Of a stretch of 64,000 bases of DNA, positions 38,396 through 48,734 are shown one piece after another. Source of the stretch: Pelotomaculum sp. PtaU1.Bin035. GTDB taxonomy: Bacteria; Bacillota; Desulfotomaculia; Desulfotomaculales; Pelotomaculaceae. Made by a program: the position numbers and the translations under genes. Every line of letters starts with the position of its first letter. Position 1 is the first letter of the stretch. The notes beneath the pieces were generated by a model. That model was not told the DNA's origin. It made no database searches and worked only from the letters and a program-made list of their open reading frames with translations. The stretch lies in contig MVRN01000004.1 in the NCBI GenBank assembly GCA_002067965.1, positions 1-64,000 on the forward strand. Reading direction: 5' to 3'.

Positions 38396-38734
38396 TTATA
38401 TTAATTCTAAGACCACCATTCTCGCGGCGTCACCGCGGCGGTAGCCTACTTTGACAATCCTGGTGTACCCACCCGCCCGTCCGGCGTATTTAGGCGCGAT
38501 CTTGTCGAACAACTTGCGCACGACTTCTTCTTCATAGAGATAAGCGAGTGCCTGGCGCCGGGCGGCAAGGTCGTTCTGCTTAGCCTTTGTAACAAGTCTT
38601 TCGGCAATGCTTTTTACTTCTTTGGCCCTGGTTTCGGTCGTATTGATCCGTTCGTCCCTGAAGAGGGATGTTACCAGGTTCCGCAGCAAAGCTTTCCGGT
38701 GGCCGGTGTTTAGTCCCAATCTCTGGTAGCCCAC
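38396..38734 (-). CDS. rplQ: Ribosomal protein L17
   Basis: Large-subunit protein bL17, 112 residues, the short bacterial length. The start [20 protein letters not shown] and the middle [19 protein letters not shown] are canonical; the end [19 protein letters not shown] is complete. It follows rpoA by 15 bp. Confidence 0.97.
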   Translation of the reverse strand: MGYQRLGLNTGHRKALLRNLVTSLFRDERINTTETRAKEVKSIAERLVTKAKQNDLAARRQALAYLYEEEVVRKLFDKIAPKYAGRAGGYTRIVKVGYRRGDAARMVVLELI

Positions 38735-38749
38735 TATCGAATCCCTCCC

Positions 38750-39697
38750 TTACTCATCGTCCTTTTTCAGCAAGAGGCCCAGTTCACGCAACTTATTTAT
38801 TACTTCCTCAAGAGACTTTTTACCTAAATTTCTCACTTTCATCATGTCGTCTTCATTACGCTGGATGAGTTCTTCCACCGTGTTGATCCCCGCCCGCTTC
38901 AAACAGTTGTAGGATCGCACGGAGAGGTCCAGTTCCTCGATGGTCATCTCCAGGATCTTATCCTTCATTTCCTCTTCTTTTTCCACCATAATCTCCACGT
39001 CGCTTACCGTCTCGGTCAGGCCGATAAAAAGACGCAGGTGTTCACTCAAGATCTTGGCTGAAAGGCTGACCGCCTCGTCAGGCCTGATACTTCCGTCGGT
39101 CCACGCTTCAATAGTCAGCTTATCGTAGTCAGTTATCTGCCCAACCCGGGTGTTTTCTACGGTAAAATTTACTTTTCGAACCGGCGTAAAGACGGAATCC
39201 ACCGGGATCACCCCAATAATGTTGTCACCTTTCTTATTGCGTTCCGCCGAAACATAACCACGTCCCTTGGAAACGGTAATTTCCATGGATAGTTTGCCGT
39301 TATTTGAAATAGTAGCAATAGTAAGGCCGGGATTTAATATTTCCACATCAGAGTCGCTGATTATATCTCCGGCTTTCACCACACCTTCAGCATCCGCGTC
39401 AATCCGTAAGATCTTTTCATCTTCACTGTAAAGTTTCAGGCATAGACTCTTGAGGTTCAGGATAATGTCTGTAACATCTTCCACAACCCCCGGAATAGTC
39501 GAAAACTCATGCAGAACTCCGTTGATCTTAACCGATGTCACAGCCGCGCCCGGCAGAGATGAAAGCAGGATGCGGCGCAACGAATTGCCAAGGGTAATGC
39601 CGTAACCCCTTTCAAGTGGCTCTACTGTAAATTTTCCGTAGGTGCAATCTTCGTTCATTTCAACTATTTCGATTTTTGGTTTTTCAATTTCAAGCAA
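38750..39697 (-). CDS. rpoA: RNA polymerase subunit alpha
   Basis: Assembly platform of RNA polymerase, 315 residues. The N-terminal domain has [20 protein letters not shown] near residues 28-47, used for dimerisation. A flexible linker leads to the C-terminal domain with [20 protein letters not shown] and [11 protein letters not shown], which contacts UP elements and activators. The start is TTG with GGGAGGG 7 nt upstream. It lies between rpsD and rplQ. Confidence 0.97.
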   Translation of the reverse strand: MLEIEKPKIEIVEMNEDCTYGKFTVEPLERGYGITLGNSLRRILLSSLPGAAVTSVKINGVLHEFSTIPGVVEDVTDIILNLKSLCLKLYSEDEKILRIDADAEGVVKAGDIISDSDVEILNPGLTIATISNNGKLSMEITVSKGRGYVSAERNKKGDNIIGVIPVDSVFTPVRKVNFTVENTRVGQITDYDKLTIEAWTDGSIRPDEAVSLSAKILSEHLRLFIGLTETVSDVEIMVEKEEEMKDKILEMTIEELDLSVRSYNCLKRAGINTVEELIQRNEDDMMKVRNLGKKSLEEVINKLRELGLLLKKDDE

Positions 39698-39755
39698 AGA
39701 GATTTCCCTCCCTTTTGGTGGTTAGCAACGACTAACGACCAACGACCAAAATGGC

Positions 39756-40382
39756 CTACCTGGAGTATAGCTCGACGATCAAGTGCTCCTGAACGGGAGC
39801 GTCTATCTGATCCCGTGACGGGAGGGCCACTACTCGAGCCATGGCCTGGTCTGCCTCAAATTCAAGCCAAGCGGGGGGGGTATGGTCGGCTGCCCGCTCC
39901 ATCAGCTCTTTAACCCTGGGTGATTCCTTGCTTTTGTCCCGGACAGCGATTACATCGCCTACCCGGAGTAAATACGAGGGAATGTTTACCTTTTTGCCAT
40001 TAACTGTAAAATGTCCGTGTCTAACAAGTTGTCTGGCTTCATTCCGGGAAGCCCCGAGACCCAGCCGGTAGACAATGTTGTCCAACCGCCTTTCCAACAG
40101 GCGAAGCAGGTTCTCACCGGTAACCCCCTGCTGCCCCTCAGCCTTTTTAAAATAGCGCCTGAACTGGTTTTCCAAAACACCATACATCCGGCGCGCCTTT
40201 TGCTTCTCCCTCAGCTGCAGGCCATACTCCGAAACCTTTTTGCGACCTTGGCCGTGCTGGCCGGGAGCATAAGCCCGGCGTTCAACACCACACTTCGGGG
40301 TGTAACACCGGTCACCTTTTAGGTAGAGTTTCAGGCCTTCCCGGCGGCAAAGCCGGCATACTGCTTCTGTATATCTCGCCAT
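39756..40382 (-). CDS. rpsD: Ribosomal protein S4, zinc-binding form
   Basis: Primary 16S-binding protein uS4, 208 residues from [28 protein letters not shown] precedes this ATG and the in-frame extension is dropped. Cys residues CRLC and CYTPKC in the N-terminus form the zinc-binding C+ type. The S4 RNA-binding domain has [20 protein letters not shown] (about residues 92-111). In many bacteria S4 represses the alpha operon; that is not testable here. Confidence 0.97.
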   Translation of the reverse strand: MARYTEAVCRLCRREGLKLYLKGDRCYTPKCGVERRAYAPGQHGQGRKKVSEYGLQLREKQKARRMYGVLENQFRRYFKKAEGQQGVTGENLLRLLERRLDNIVYRLGLGASRNEARQLVRHGHFTVNGKKVNIPSYLLRVGDVIAVRDKSKESPRVKELMERAADHTPPAWLEFEADQAMARVVALPSRDQIDAPVQEHLIVELYSR

Positions 40383-40396
40383 ACCAGCAAACCTCC

Positions 40397-40786
40397 TTAA
40401 ACTCTCCGGCGCTTGGGCGGCCGGCAACCGTTGTGGGGAATCGGAGTAACGTCTTTAATCAAGTTGACTTCCAGTCCCGCGGCCTGGAGCGAGCGAATGG
40501 CCGCTTCCCGGCCGGAACCCGGACCTTTAACCATCACTTCTACTGCCTTCAGCCCATGTTCCATAGCTTCTTTAGCCGCGTTCTCCGCCGCCATCTGGGC
40601 AGCAAAGGGAGTACTTTTCCGGGAGCCCTTAAAGCCCACTCCACCGGCGCTGGCCCAGGAAAGGGTATTGCCTTTTGTGTCGGTAATGGTTACAACGGTA
40701 TTATTGAAAGTAGATTTTATATGCGCCACACCTGATTCTATGTTTTTGCGTTCACGTCTTTTGGTCCTGGTTACGCGACGCGCCAT
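40397..40786 (-). CDS. rpsK: Ribosomal protein S11
   Basis: Platform protein uS11, 129 residues. [18 protein letters not shown] and [20 protein letters not shown] are canonical, and the end [17 protein letters not shown] is the mRNA-path tail. AAGGAGG precedes the ATG. 20 bp follow rpsM, 14 bp precede rpsD. Confidence 0.97.
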   Translation of the reverse strand: MARRVTRTKRRERKNIESGVAHIKSTFNNTVVTITDTKGNTLSWASAGGVGFKGSRKSTPFAAQMAAENAAKEAMEHGLKAVEVMVKGPGSGREAAIRSLQAAGLEVNLIKDVTPIPHNGCRPPKRRRV

Positions 40787-40805
40787 TTAATAACCTCCTT
40801 ATAAA

Positions 40806-41177
40806 CTATTTTTTTCTGCGGACGCCGACTGTCTTGCGCGGGCCTTTACGGGTCCTGGCGTTGGTCTTTGTCCTCTGGCCCCGCACCGGCATGCCGCGGC
40901 GGTGTCTTAACCCCCGGTAACAGCCGATCTCGATCAGCCGCTTAATATTTAAGGCTATTTCCCGGCGTAGATCGCCCTCCACCTTATAGTTCTTCTCAAT
41001 AGCTTCCCGAAGTCTGTTTACTTCTTCTTCGGTCAGGTTCTTTACCCGGGTGTCGGGGTTAACACTGGTCTGAGCCAGGATTTGTTGGGACGTGGGCTTA
41101 CCTATACCGAAGATATAAGTGAGCGCGATTTCGACCCGCTTATCTCTCGGTAAGTCGACGCCTGCAATACGTGCCAT
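40806..41177 (-). CDS. rpsM: Ribosomal protein S13
   Basis: Head protein uS13, 123 residues, contacting the A and P tRNAs. [20 protein letters not shown], the H2TH region [11 protein letters not shown], and [20 protein letters not shown] with the basic tail [16 protein letters not shown] are all intact. It lies 23 bp downstream of rpmJ. Confidence 0.97.
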   Translation of the reverse strand: MARIAGVDLPRDKRVEIALTYIFGIGKPTSQQILAQTSVNPDTRVKNLTEEEVNRLREAIEKNYKVEGDLRREIALNIKRLIEIGCYRGLRHRRGMPVRGQRTKTNARTRKGPRKTVGVRRKK

Positions 41178-41200
41178 ATATTATTTCACACCTCCTGGTT

Positions 41201-41314
41201 TTACCCTTGGACCTGCTTATGTTTGGGATTTTCGCAAATTATCATAACTTTGCCCTTCCTGCGTATGATTTTACACTTCTCGCAGATAGCCTTAACGGAT
41301 GGCCTGACTTTCAT
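41201..41314 (-). CDS. rpmJ: Ribosomal protein L36, zinc-binding form
   Basis: Small large-subunit protein bL36, 37 residues starting [20 protein letters not shown]. It is the C+ form: CEKC, then CENPKH, giving the C-C-C-H zinc set. GGAGGG precedes the ATG; the open frame upstream of 41314 is not part of the gene. It lies between infA and rpsM. Confidence 0.96.
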   Translation of the reverse strand: MKVRPSVKAICEKCKIIRRKGKVMIICENPKHKQVQG

Positions 41315-41407
41315 CGTAAACCCTCCTTGATAAAGGTTGTCGTTTGACAGCCGCCGGCCGTTTGCTGCCGGTTGTCGAATCAATTGTTGTTGATCTGACT
41401 GCTGATT

Positions 41408-41626
41408 TTATTTGTAACGATAAATGATCCGCCCACGGTTTAAATCGTAGGGGGAAAGTTCAACTGTCACCCGGTCGCCGGCCAGGATCCGGATAAAGTT
41501 CATCCTAATCTTACCGGACACATGCGCCAGTACCTTATGCCCGTTTTGAAGCTCCACACGGAACATCGCATTTGGCAGCGGTTCAATGACAGTACCTTCA
41601 GCCTCAATAACATCCTGCTTTGACAT
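41408..41626 (-). CDS. infA: Translation initiation factor IF-1
   Basis: A-site blocking initiation factor, an OB-fold of 72 residues from [40 protein letters not shown] and [16 protein letters not shown] are typical. The AGGAGG lies about 15 nt before this ATG, longer than usual. A farther ATG at 41665 overlaps the KOW gene and is unlikely. The unusual spacing may lower expression. Confidence 0.96.
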   Translation of the reverse strand: MSKQDVIEAEGTVIEPLPNAMFRVELQNGHKVLAHVSGKIRMNFIRILAGDRVTVELSPYDLNRGRIIYRYK

Positions 41627-41652
41627 TATATATCCGGCCAACCTCCTTAAAC

Positions 41653-41985
41653 TTATAATGGACACTTATCAACGATTTGCGCAAGACTCTTGAGTTCTTT
41701 CCGGACATCCGCGTTAGTGATTCTTTTACCGACAAGCGCTTTATCTGCCACTTCACCTGCAATAAGACCAGTAAATTTCAAGTGATTAACATTTTTTCGC
41801 TTGGGATTTTCTACTTTTCGCCCTTCTCCATCAGCCACACGTACCCTGGATGGACTTTCAAGCCCCACTACCAGGTATAGCTTTTCTTTATCGCGGCCCT
41901 TAATTGAACAGACCAGGTGCCCGACCTTTACCGCGTCCCGGCTGCCGCCCTTACGGCTATTGTCATATACTACTGATTCCGCCAT
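41653..41985 (-). CDS. KOW-domain RNA-binding protein
   Basis: A 110-residue protein with a KOW segment, [21 protein letters not shown], at about residues 19-39, resembling the archaeal/eukaryotic L14e-L6e-L27e type, followed by a basic stretch ([14 protein letters not shown]). Clostridia often carry such a gene between map and infA. Ribosome or rRNA binding is likely from the family; the exact role is unknown. It overlaps the non-coding leader of infA only. Confidence 0.85.
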   Translation of the reverse strand: MAESVVYDNSRKGGSRDAVKVGHLVCSIKGRDKEKLYLVVGLESPSRVRVADGEGRKVENPKRKNVNHLKFTGLIAGEVADKALVGKRITNADVRKELKSLAQIVDKCPL

Positions 41986-42049
41986 CCATTTCCCTTCCTC
42001 TCATAATTGGAAAATAGTTATCGGCATTTAGTATATTATTTTTCGCTGG

Positions 42050-42805
42050 CTACCGTTTGCCGGCTTTCGTCAGTATCTCCGGCTTGCCGCCGGTAATGGC
42101 TATGGTATGCTCGAAATGGGCTGAAAGCTTTGCGTCTAATGTCGCAACCGTCCAGTTGTTCGATAAAGTCCGCACTTCGTAAGTGCCCATATTGATCATT
42201 GGTTCGATAGCTAATGTCATTCCCGCCTTCAATCTGGGGCCTCTTCCAGGCCTGCCGAAATTGGGCACCTGTGGCTCCTCGTGCAGCTTGCCGCCAATCC
42301 CGTGCCCCACAAAGTCCCGCACAACTGAATAACCATATCCCTCAGCGCACGTCTGTACAGCATTGGAAATGTCAGACAGCCTGGCGCCTTCCCTGGCATG
42401 TTCAATTCCTTTAAAAAGCGACTCCTCCGCAGCCTTTAAAAGCAACATTGCTTCGCTGTCAACGTCTCCCACCGGCAGGGTAACGGCACTATCGCCAAAA
42501 TATCCATTTATTTCCGCACCGGTGTCAATACTGATAATATCACCATTTTTTAACTTCCTTAAACTGGGGAACCCATGTACCACTTCTTCATTTATTGAAG
42601 CGCAGATGCTGTATGGAAAGCCGTACATCCCTTTGAAAGCCGGCTTGGCGCCTGCCCTCACAATATAGTCTTCGGCAAGCTGGTCCAATTCCAGCGTGGG
42701 CACCCCTACCTTTACCGCACCGGCCAGCTCGGCAAGGGTTTGGGCCACAATTCGCCCCGCGTCTCTCATATAAATGAGTTCTTTCCCGGACTTGCAGGTA
42801 ATCAT
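42050..42805 (-). CDS. map: Methionine aminopeptidase, type I
   Basis: Removes N-terminal Met from nascent proteins, 251 residues from MITCKSGKELIYMRDAG (ATG at 42805, TAGGTGA 5 nt before; a TTG just upstream is not needed). Metal ligands appear as SIDTGAEINGYFGDSA (two Asp), GHGIGGKLHEEPQ (His), TLAIEPMINMG (Glu) and a final Glu in HFEHTIAI. It follows secY by only 8 bp, with no adk between them. Confidence 0.97.
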   Translation of the reverse strand: MITCKSGKELIYMRDAGRIVAQTLAELAGAVKVGVPTLELDQLAEDYIVRAGAKPAFKGMYGFPYSICASINEEVVHGFPSLRKLKNGDIISIDTGAEINGYFGDSAVTLPVGDVDSEAMLLLKAAEESLFKGIEHAREGARLSDISNAVQTCAEGYGYSVVRDFVGHGIGGKLHEEPQVPNFGRPGRGPRLKAGMTLAIEPMINMGTYEVRTLSNNWTVATLDAKLSAHFEHTIAITGGKPEILTKAGKR

Positions 42806-42813
42806 CAAGTCAC

Positions 42814-44073
42814 CTACTTAATAAACCCTTGATAGCTGCGCATCAACAGGTGCGATTCAACCTGTTTCATCGTGTCCATGGCCACACCTACCACGATCAG
42901 AAGCGCGGTGCCTCCGAAATAGATGTTGGGGATCCTGGTGGCCAGAAGCACAAAGTTCGGCAAAATCGCAATCAGAGCTAAAAAAACGGCTCCGGCAAAG
43001 GTTATCTTGTTCATCACCCTGCTGATGTATTCCGCTGTCGGCCGCCCCGGCCGCAGTCCAGGGATGAAACCGCCGTATTTTTTTATGTTATCGGCCATAT
43101 CCGACGGGTTCATAATCACCGCGGTATAAAAATAAGTAAAACCTATGATCAAAAGCGCGTAAAAAATCGTATGCGCCGCCGTCCCCCAGCCAAACCACTT
43201 CACATAGAACATCGCGGCAGCGGAGTTGGAAAACCAGCGCGCCACTGATTCCGGAAACATCAGCAGAGAAGAGGCAAAAATGACCGGGATAACGCCCGCC
43301 TGGTTGACCCTCAACGGCAGGTGGGTGGTTTGCCCGCCGTAAACCCTGCGTCCTACTACGCGCTTGGCATACTGGACGGGGATGCGGCGCTGGCCTTCCT
43401 GCACTGCGACAACACCGGCGATCACCAGGGCGCCGATGATTATCAACACCACAACATTTAATATGTTGATGGTACCCGCGTTCACGTATTCAAAAATCCT
43501 CACTATTCCGGCAGGAACCCTCGATACGATACCCGCGAAAATCAAAAGTGAAATACCGTTGCCGATCCCTCTTTCGGTAATTTGTTCGCCAGTCCACATC
43601 AGGAAGGTAGTCCCGGCGGTGATTGTGACGGCAGTCATTAAGTAAGCCGCCGGCCCCGGGTTCTGCAGGGAACCGCCGACCCCGACCACCATGCCCAGGC
43701 CCTGTATAAAGGCCAGGACCACTGTAAGGTAGCGGGTGTATTGGGTGATTTTCTTGCGTCCCTCGTCGCCTTCCTTGGACAGCCGCTCCAGGTGGGGAAC
43801 AACCACTGTCAGGAGCTGCATGATAATCGAAGCGTTGATGTAAGGCGTGATACTCATGGCAAATACAGTAAAATTCCTCAGGGCGCCGCCGGAAATAACA
43901 TCAAAAAACCCGAAAATAACTCCGCTGTTAACCAACTCGGCAAACCTTTCCGGATTGACTCCGGGCACCGGAATGTGGGCGCCCAGCCTGAAAATAAATA
44001 TCATACCCAGGGTATACAGGAGTTTTGTCCTCAATTCAGAGGCTTTCAGGGCGCTCCATAAACTCTCCAGCAA
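42814..44073 (-). CDS. secY: Protein translocase subunit SecY
   Basis: Main pore of the Sec translocon, 419 residues with ten membrane helices. KLLYTLGMIFIFRLGAHIPV starts the first, the plug region is EFVNSGVIFGFFDVISGGAL-like, and GIGNGISLLIFAGIV and QQGQRRIPVQYAKRVVGRR-like residues (VQEGQRRIPVQYAKRV) mark later loops. The end RSYQGFIK is complete. It directly abuts rplO, as in the spc operon. Confidence 0.97.
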   Translation of the reverse strand: MLESLWSALKASELRTKLLYTLGMIFIFRLGAHIPVPGVNPERFAELVNSGVIFGFFDVISGGALRNFTVFAMSITPYINASIIMQLLTVVVPHLERLSKEGDEGRKKITQYTRYLTVVLAFIQGLGMVVGVGGSLQNPGPAAYLMTAVTITAGTTFLMWTGEQITERGIGNGISLLIFAGIVSRVPAGIVRIFEYVNAGTINILNVVVLIIIGALVIAGVVAVQEGQRRIPVQYAKRVVGRRVYGGQTTHLPLRVNQAGVIPVIFASSLLMFPESVARWFSNSAAAMFYVKWFGWGTAAHTIFYALLIIGFTYFYTAVIMNPSDMADNIKKYGGFIPGLRPGRPTAEYISRVMNKITFAGAVFLALIAILPNFVLLATRIPNIYFGGTALLIVVGVAMDTMKQVESHLLMRSYQGFIK

Positions 44074-44514
44074 TTAAATCACCTCTGCTTTGCCACCGGC
44101 AGCGGCGATCTTTTCTCCGGCTGCCTTGCTAAAAGCCTGGGCGCATACGGTTAATGACTTTTCCAGATTTCCGCCGCCGAGTATTTTCACACCGTCCCCA
44201 ATTTTCTTTATGAGGCGCGCGCCGAGCAATGTTTCAGGAGTAACGGTATCCCCGTTTTCGAACCTGTTCAGTACCGCCACATTGACTGCCACAATCACTT
44301 TAGAAAATTTATTATGGAAGCCGCGCTTCGGCATGCGGCGCTGCAATGGCATCTGCCCGCCCTCAAAGCCGGGGCGCACACCGCCGCCGGAGCGTGACTT
44401 CTGCCCCTTGTGGCCGCGGCCGGCTGTTTTACCCAGGCCGGAGCCGTGCCCCTGCCCCTTGCGGGTTGGTTTCGGCCTCGCCCCCGGAGCCGGACTTAGT
44501 TCATGCAGTTTCAT
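44074..44514 (-). CDS. rplO: Ribosomal protein L15
   Basis: Large-subunit protein uL15, 146 residues. The Gly/Arg/Lys-rich N-terminus ([20 protein letters not shown]) and [19 protein letters not shown] are typical; the globular C-terminus ends [22 protein letters not shown] site lies before the ATG. Its stop is adjacent to the secY start. Confidence 0.97.
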   Translation of the reverse strand: MKLHELSPAPGARPKPTRKGQGHGSGLGKTAGRGHKGQKSRSGGGVRPGFEGGQMPLQRRMPKRGFHNKFSKVIVAVNVAVLNRFENGDTVTPETLLGARLIKKIGDGVKILGGGNLEKSLTVCAQAFSKAAGEKIAAAGGKAEVI

Positions 44515-44532
44515 GGTAACACCTCCTTAAGC

Positions 44533-44748
44533 TTACTGTGCCCGCGCTTCCTCAACCAGCGCCACGTTTTCTGCTTCCTCAACCCTCAGCAGGTGAGACA
44601 CTTTATTAATCATACCCCTGACTTGCGGGGTGTCTTTGCGTATCACCGAACGGTTTAATTTAGTCAAGCCCAGGGTGCGAACAATGGCCCTCTGATCTTC
44701 CGGGCGGCTGATCAGACTCTTGACCAGGGTTATCTTCAAATTAGCCAC
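44533..44748 (-). CDS. rpmD: Ribosomal protein L30
   Basis: Large-subunit protein uL30. I start at the GTG at 44748 ([20 protein letters not shown]) because GGGGGG lies 7 nt before it; the ORF to 44778 has no family match. The protein is 71 residues, about ten longer than usual, with an acidic tail ([17 protein letters not shown]). [20 protein letters not shown] is conserved. Between rpsE and rplO. Confidence 0.95.
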   Translation of the reverse strand: MANLKITLVKSLISRPEDQRAIVRTLGLTKLNRSVIRKDTPQVRGMINKVSHLLRVEEAENVALVEEARAQ

Positions 44749-44790
44749 GACATTCCCCCCTTTTTCTTGAGAGATCATTACGTTACCTTG

Positions 44791-45291
44791 TTACCCCAGC
44801 AGTTCTTCCACTGTCTTATTTCTCAGGCGGGCCACTTCTTCCGGAGTTTTCAGGCTTTTCAACGCTTCCATAGTCGCGTGGACCATGTTGTTGGCGTTAT
44901 TGGAACCCAGAGACTTGGTTAGAATGTCGCGCACCCCGGCCAGTTCCAGGATCGCCCGGACCGGACCGCCCGCGATAACGCCGGTACCGGGGGCGGCGGG
45001 TTTAAGAAGCACCTTGCCCGCTCCAAACAGCCCGGTTACTTCATGAGGGATGGTTGTGCCGGACAGGGGAACTTTAATTAAAGACTTTTTCGCGTCTTCA
45101 ATACCCTTGCGAATGGCCTCGGGGACCTCGCCCGCCTTACCCAGGCCGGCCCCGACATGTCCGCTGCCGTCTCCCACTACCATCAATGCGGAAAAGCTGA
45201 ACCTGCGGCCACCCTTGACCACCTTGGCTACCCTGTTGACATATACTACTTTTTCGGTCGTCTCAAGCTTGCTGGCATCTATCCTTGCCAT
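44791..45291 (-). CDS. rpsE: Ribosomal protein S5
   Basis: Small-subunit protein uS5, 166 residues. [20 protein letters not shown] and [20 protein letters not shown] form the double-stranded-RNA-binding domain; [20 protein letters not shown] is in the C-terminal domain. The stretch that harbours spectinomycin sites ([14 protein letters not shown]) looks wild type. AGGAGG precedes the ATG. Confidence 0.97.
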   Translation of the reverse strand: MARIDASKLETTEKVVYVNRVAKVVKGGRRFSFSALMVVGDGSGHVGAGLGKAGEVPEAIRKGIEDAKKSLIKVPLSGTTIPHEVTGLFGAGKVLLKPAAPGTGVIAGGPVRAILELAGVRDILTKSLGSNNANNMVHATMEALKSLKTPEEVARLRNKTVEELLG

Positions 45292-45337
45292 CTATTTACC
45301 TCCTTTCACATTCGCTGGGAATATTCCTTGATTGTTG

Positions 45338-45706
45338 TTAAAACTCCAGCCCGCCTGACCGGGCCGTATCGGCCAGCGCCTTGATCCGGCCATGGTAAAT
45401 GCATCCGCCACGGTCAAAAACGACCCGCTTGATCCCGGCGTCCCGTGCCTTTTGGGCCAGCAACTCGCCCACTGCCTTAGCAGCAGCCGTATTGCCGCCC
45501 GCAGGCAGTTTGCCTTTCAGTTCCGGCGCCAGGGTAGATGCGGAAACCAGTGTTACACCCCGCTCATCATCGATGATCTGAGCGTAAATATTTTTGATAC
45601 TGCGGAAAACATTCAGCCTCGGCCGGCCGGCGACGCCGGTTATTTTCTTTCGCACCCTTAAGTGTTTTTTTGCCCGCAGGGCCTTGCGGTCGGGTTTATT
45701 CAGCAC
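45338..45706 (-). CDS. rplR: Ribosomal protein L18
   Basis: 5S rRNA-binding protein uL18, 122 residues. The basic N-terminus ([17 protein letters not shown]), then [20 protein letters not shown], and the end [20 protein letters not shown] are canonical. The start is GTG, with AAAGG rather far upstream. Gaps of about 45-55 bp separate it from rplF and rpsE. Confidence 0.96.
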   Translation of the reverse strand: MLNKPDRKALRAKKHLRVRKKITGVAGRPRLNVFRSIKNIYAQIIDDERGVTLVSASTLAPELKGKLPAGGNTAAAKAVGELLAQKARDAGIKRVVFDRGGCIYHGRIKALADTARSGGLEF

Positions 45707-45759
45707 TTAGGTCACTGCCTTTCCAAATTAAGTTAATGAATTTCTGAGATAACGATAAC

Positions 45760-46308
45760 TTACTTTTTGCCTTTACCGCCGGCTTTACCGACCTTGCGCC
45801 GGACTTTTTCACCTTCGTACCTGATACCTTTACCCTTATAAGGCTCGGGCTCCCGGACCGCACGGATTACTGCAGCCAGAGCTCCTACTTTTTCTTTGTC
45901 AATACCTTTGACGCTGATCCTGGCCGGCGCCGGAACTTCAATCTCCAGTCCCGCTTCAGGTTCAATTTCGACCGGGTGGGCATAACCCACGGCTAATACC
46001 AGTTTTTTGCCTTGTTTGGAGGCACGGTAACCGACACCGACCAGTTCCAGGTTCTTCTGAAACCCGTCTGTCACTCCTACCACCATATTATTAACAAGGG
46101 TACGGGTAAGGCCGTGCAGTGACCTGTGCAGCTTATTGTCGGAAGGCCGCTCTATCAGCATTCGCCCTCCTTCATATTTAACAAGCATATCCCGGTGCAA
46201 CTCTCTTTCCAACTGCCCTTTCGGGCCCTTGACCCGCAAGCGGTTTCCGTCAATCTGAACATCAACGCCGGCGGGAACAGGTATGGGCCGCCTACCAATC
46301 CTGGACAT
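45760..46308 (-). CDS. rplF: Ribosomal protein L6
   Basis: Large-subunit protein uL6, 182 residues from [26 protein letters not shown] lies 6 nt before this ATG. Two similar domains: the first ends near residue 82, the second has [20 protein letters not shown] and the C-terminal signature [20 protein letters not shown]. It lies between rpsH and rplR. Confidence 0.97.
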   Translation of the reverse strand: MSRIGRRPIPVPAGVDVQIDGNRLRVKGPKGQLERELHRDMLVKYEGGRMLIERPSDNKLHRSLHGLTRTLVNNMVVGVTDGFQKNLELVGVGYRASKQGKKLVLAVGYAHPVEIEPEAGLEIEVPAPARISVKGIDKEKVGALAAVIRAVREPEPYKGKGIRYEGEKVRRKVGKAGGKGKK

Positions 46309-46404
46309 AATTACACCTGCCATCCTAATTTATTCAAACAATTGGAATATAATTTTATACGGCTTTTGCAATTTGCCAACTTATCTTACACATACAATAA
46401 GCAA

Positions 46405-46797
46405 CTACCACACGTAGCAGATTACCTCGCCGCCCAGGCCTTCCTTACGGGCTTTTTTGTCGGACATGAACCCCCTGGAAGTAGAGATGATAGCTATACC
46501 CAGGCCGCCCAATACCTTGGGAACGTCGTCTTTTCTCGCATATACTCTCAAACCTGGCTTTGATATGCGCTTGAGTCCGGTGATCACCCGCTCTTTATTC
46601 GCCCCGTATTTGAGGTAGACCCGGATGATCCCCTGCTTGCCGTCGTCAATAAATTCACATTCCCTGACAAATCCCTCATCCTTCAGGATGTTGGCGATTG
46701 CCTTTTTTACCCTGGAAGCAGGCGCCTCAACTTTATCATGATAAAACGTATTTGCATTACGGATACGGGTCAAGAAATCTGCAATGGGATCGGTCAT
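46405..46797 (-). CDS. rpsH: Ribosomal protein S8
   Basis: 16S-binding protein uS8, 130 residues from [20 protein letters not shown]. The C-terminal signature [20 protein letters not shown] and the end GGEVICYVW are intact. The GGAAGGGGG ribosome site is about 15 nt before the ATG, so an upstream GTG (46803) two codons earlier may be used. In E. coli S8 represses its own operon; no target is identified here. Confidence 0.96.
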   Translation of the reverse strand: MTDPIADFLTRIRNANTFYHDKVEAPASRVKKAIANILKDEGFVRECEFIDDGKQGIIRVYLKYGANKERVITGLKRISKPGLRVYARKDDVPKVLGGLGIAIISTSRGFMSDKKARKEGLGGEVICYVW

Positions 46798-46824
46798 AAC
46801 CACGCGCAACTACCCCCTTCCTGA

Positions 46825-47010
46825 TTACCAACTAGCTTTACGGATTCCCGGAATTTCACCTTTATAGGAAAGCTCCCGGAAACAGATCCGGCAGATTCCG
46901 AATTTTCTCATATAGGCGTGCGGCCGCCCGCATATCGCGCACCTATTGTGTCCACGCACTGTGAATTTGGGTGCCCGCATAGCTCTTATTACCATCGACT
47001 TTTTAGCCAC
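46825..47010 (-). CDS. rpsN: Ribosomal protein S14, type Z
   Basis: Short zinc-containing uS14, 61 residues. [10 protein letters not shown] and [10 protein letters not shown] supply the four cysteines, and the end [11 protein letters not shown] is the usual one. I use the GTG at 47010 ([10 protein letters not shown]) because AGGAGG lies 7-8 nt upstream; an ATG two codons earlier is too close to it. Between rplE and rpsH. Confidence 0.96.
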   Translation of the reverse strand: MAKKSMVIRAMRAPKFTVRGHNRCAICGRPHAYMRKFGICRICFRELSYKGEIPGIRKASW

Positions 47011-47071
47011 CAACATACCTCCTTTTTGGCAACCGGCAGTTTTTTATCTGTAGCCTGACTGCTGACTACTT

Positions 47072-47614
47072 TTAAGCGGCCCGGAACGGCATACCCATCA
47101 ATTTTAACAGTTCTCTTGCTTCTTCATCTGTCCTGGCAGTAGTCACAAAAATAATATCCATGCCGCGGACCTTATCGATCTTGTCGTACTCTATCTCAGG
47201 GAAAATAAGCTGCTCCCGGACACCCATGCTATAATTGCCCCGCCCGTCGAAGGATTTCGGGGAGATGCCGCGAAAGTCACGCACTCTCGGCAACGCAATG
47301 TTAAACAGCTTATCCACAAACTCGTACATCCGCTCCCCCCGCAGGGTTACTTTGGCTCCGATAGTCATCCCGGCCCGCAGCTTAAAGGCGGCGATGGATT
47401 TCTTCGCTTTAGTGGTAATCGGCTTCTGTCCGGTGATTATCATCAGGTCGCTTACAGCGGAGTCAATCGCTTTGGAGTTCTGGATCGCCTCACCCACACC
47501 CATATTCACGACTACCTTTTCCAACTTGGGAACCTGCATAACATTTTTATATCCAAACTTTTTTATCATCGCAGGTATTACGTCGTTCCTGTATTTATCT
47601 TTCATTCTGGGCAC
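47072..47614 (-). CDS. rplE: Ribosomal protein L5
   Basis: 5S rRNA- and P-tRNA-contacting protein uL5, 180 residues from a GTG start ([20 protein letters not shown]) with GGGAGG 8 nt upstream. [39 protein letters not shown] and [20 protein letters not shown] are canonical. It is followed by a short AGCCTGACTGCTGACTA repeat-like stretch before rpsN. Confidence 0.97.
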   Translation of the reverse strand: MPRMKDKYRNDVIPAMIKKFGYKNVMQVPKLEKVVVNMGVGEAIQNSKAIDSAVSDLMIITGQKPITTKAKKSIAAFKLRAGMTIGAKVTLRGERMYEFVDKLFNIALPRVRDFRGISPKSFDGRGNYSMGVREQLIFPEIEYDKIDKVRGMDIIFVTTARTDEEARELLKLMGMPFRAA

Positions 47615-47649
47615 TCACACTACCTCCCTTCTCGTTCGCCACTGACTCC

Positions 47650-47973
47650 TTATATGGCTTCCCCGCATTTCTTGCAGACACGATCCTTTTCCCCGTTATC
47701 AAGGAGCTTTTTCCCGATCCTGGTAGGCGAGCCGCATTTGTTGCAAAAAAGCATTACATTGGAGCTATGGACAGGGGCTTCTTTTTCCAAAATGCCCCCT
47801 TGCGGGATCTTCTGGCTAGGCTTGGTATGGCGCTTGACTATATTTATTCCTTCGATGACTACCCGGCTTTTTTCCGGCATCACTGATATGACCTTGCCCT
47901 TTTTCCCGGCATTTTTGCCGGTTATCACCAATACTGTGTCTCCTTTACGGACGTGTACCTTATGATTTGCCAT
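47650..47973 (-). CDS. rplX: Ribosomal protein L24
   Basis: Assembly initiator uL24, 107 residues from [20 protein letters not shown]. The N-terminal KOW domain is followed by [17 protein letters not shown]. The C-terminal extension has two CxxC pairs, FCNKCGSP and VCKKCGEAI, a zinc-ribbon form. GGAGGTG lies 12 nt upstream of the ATG. Between rplN and rplE. Confidence 0.96.
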   Translation of the reverse strand: MANHKVHVRKGDTVLVITGKNAGKKGKVISVMPEKSRVVIEGINIVKRHTKPSQKIPQGGILEKEAPVHSSNVMLFCNKCGSPTRIGKKLLDNGEKDRVCKKCGEAI

Positions 47974-48059
47974 GTGTATTTTTGTCACCTCCAAATTCGG
48001 CCGCCGGCCATCAGGCGCCTGTACCCGGCATGATGACTTATTTTATGATGTCTGACAGG

Positions 48060-48428
48060 TTAAAGCACTTCCGGGGCCAGTGAAATAATCTTCATAAATT
48101 CGCGATCCCTCAACTCCCGGGCTACCGGCCCGAAAATACGGGTGCCTCTCGGACTTTTATCGTCCTTGATTATTACGGCGGCGTTTTCGTCAAATTTGAT
48201 ATAGGATCCGTCCGGGCGCCGCACTTCTTTTTTCGTGCGGACCACCACGGCCTTCACAACATCACCTTTCTTGACAACGCCACCTGGCGTAGCCTCTTTA
48301 ACGGAACAAACAACTATGTCTCCTACACCGGCGTAGCGACGCAGTGATCCGCCCAATACGCGGATACACATCAGCCTGCGCGCCCCTGTGTTGTCCGCCA
48401 CGGTGAGCATAGACTGAACCTGAATCAC
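48060..48428 (-). CDS. rplN: Ribosomal protein L14
   Basis: Large-subunit protein uL14, 122 residues when started at the GTG at 48428 ([20 protein letters not shown]), with GAGGAGG about 7 nt upstream. That is the exact family length; the frame to 48467 is leader. [20 protein letters not shown] and [20 protein letters not shown] are conserved. It lies 42 bp after rpsQ. Confidence 0.97.
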   Translation of the reverse strand: MIQVQSMLTVADNTGARRLMCIRVLGGSLRRYAGVGDIVVCSVKEATPGGVVKKGDVVKAVVVRTKKEVRRPDGSYIKFDENAAVIIKDDKSPRGTRIFGPVARELRDREFMKIISLAPEVL

Positions 48429-48470
48429 AGTTGCAACCTCCTCACACTTCCAACTTCCGAGTGCCAAATT

Positions 48471-48734
48471 TTAAATCTGTTCCTCCCTATCCAGGATCTC
48501 TACAACCCGCCAGCGCTTTTCTTTGGACAGGGGCCTGGTTTCCATAACTTTTACCTTATCGCCAATCCGGCAGGAATTCTCCTCATCATGCGCTTTAAAC
48601 TTCCGGGTGCGGCGAATGATGCGCTGGTACATGGGATGCCTGACCAGGGTTTCAACAGCCACAACCACGGTTTTATCCATTTTATCGCCAACCACCCTGC
48701 CGGTAAGGACCTTGCGCATTCCACGCTCTTCCAT
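48471..48734 (-). CDS. rpsQ: Ribosomal protein S17
   Basis: Primary 16S-binding protein uS17, 87 residues from [20 protein letters not shown] (GGAAGGAG 8 nt upstream). [20 protein letters not shown] and [20 protein letters not shown] are typical of the OB fold. The longer frame to 48869 covers intergenic DNA and is dropped. The gap to rpmC is 169 bp, which is long for this operon. Confidence 0.96.
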   Translation of the reverse strand: MEERGMRKVLTGRVVGDKMDKTVVVAVETLVRHPMYQRIIRRTRKFKAHDEENSCRIGDKVKVMETRPLSKEKRWRVVEILDREEQI

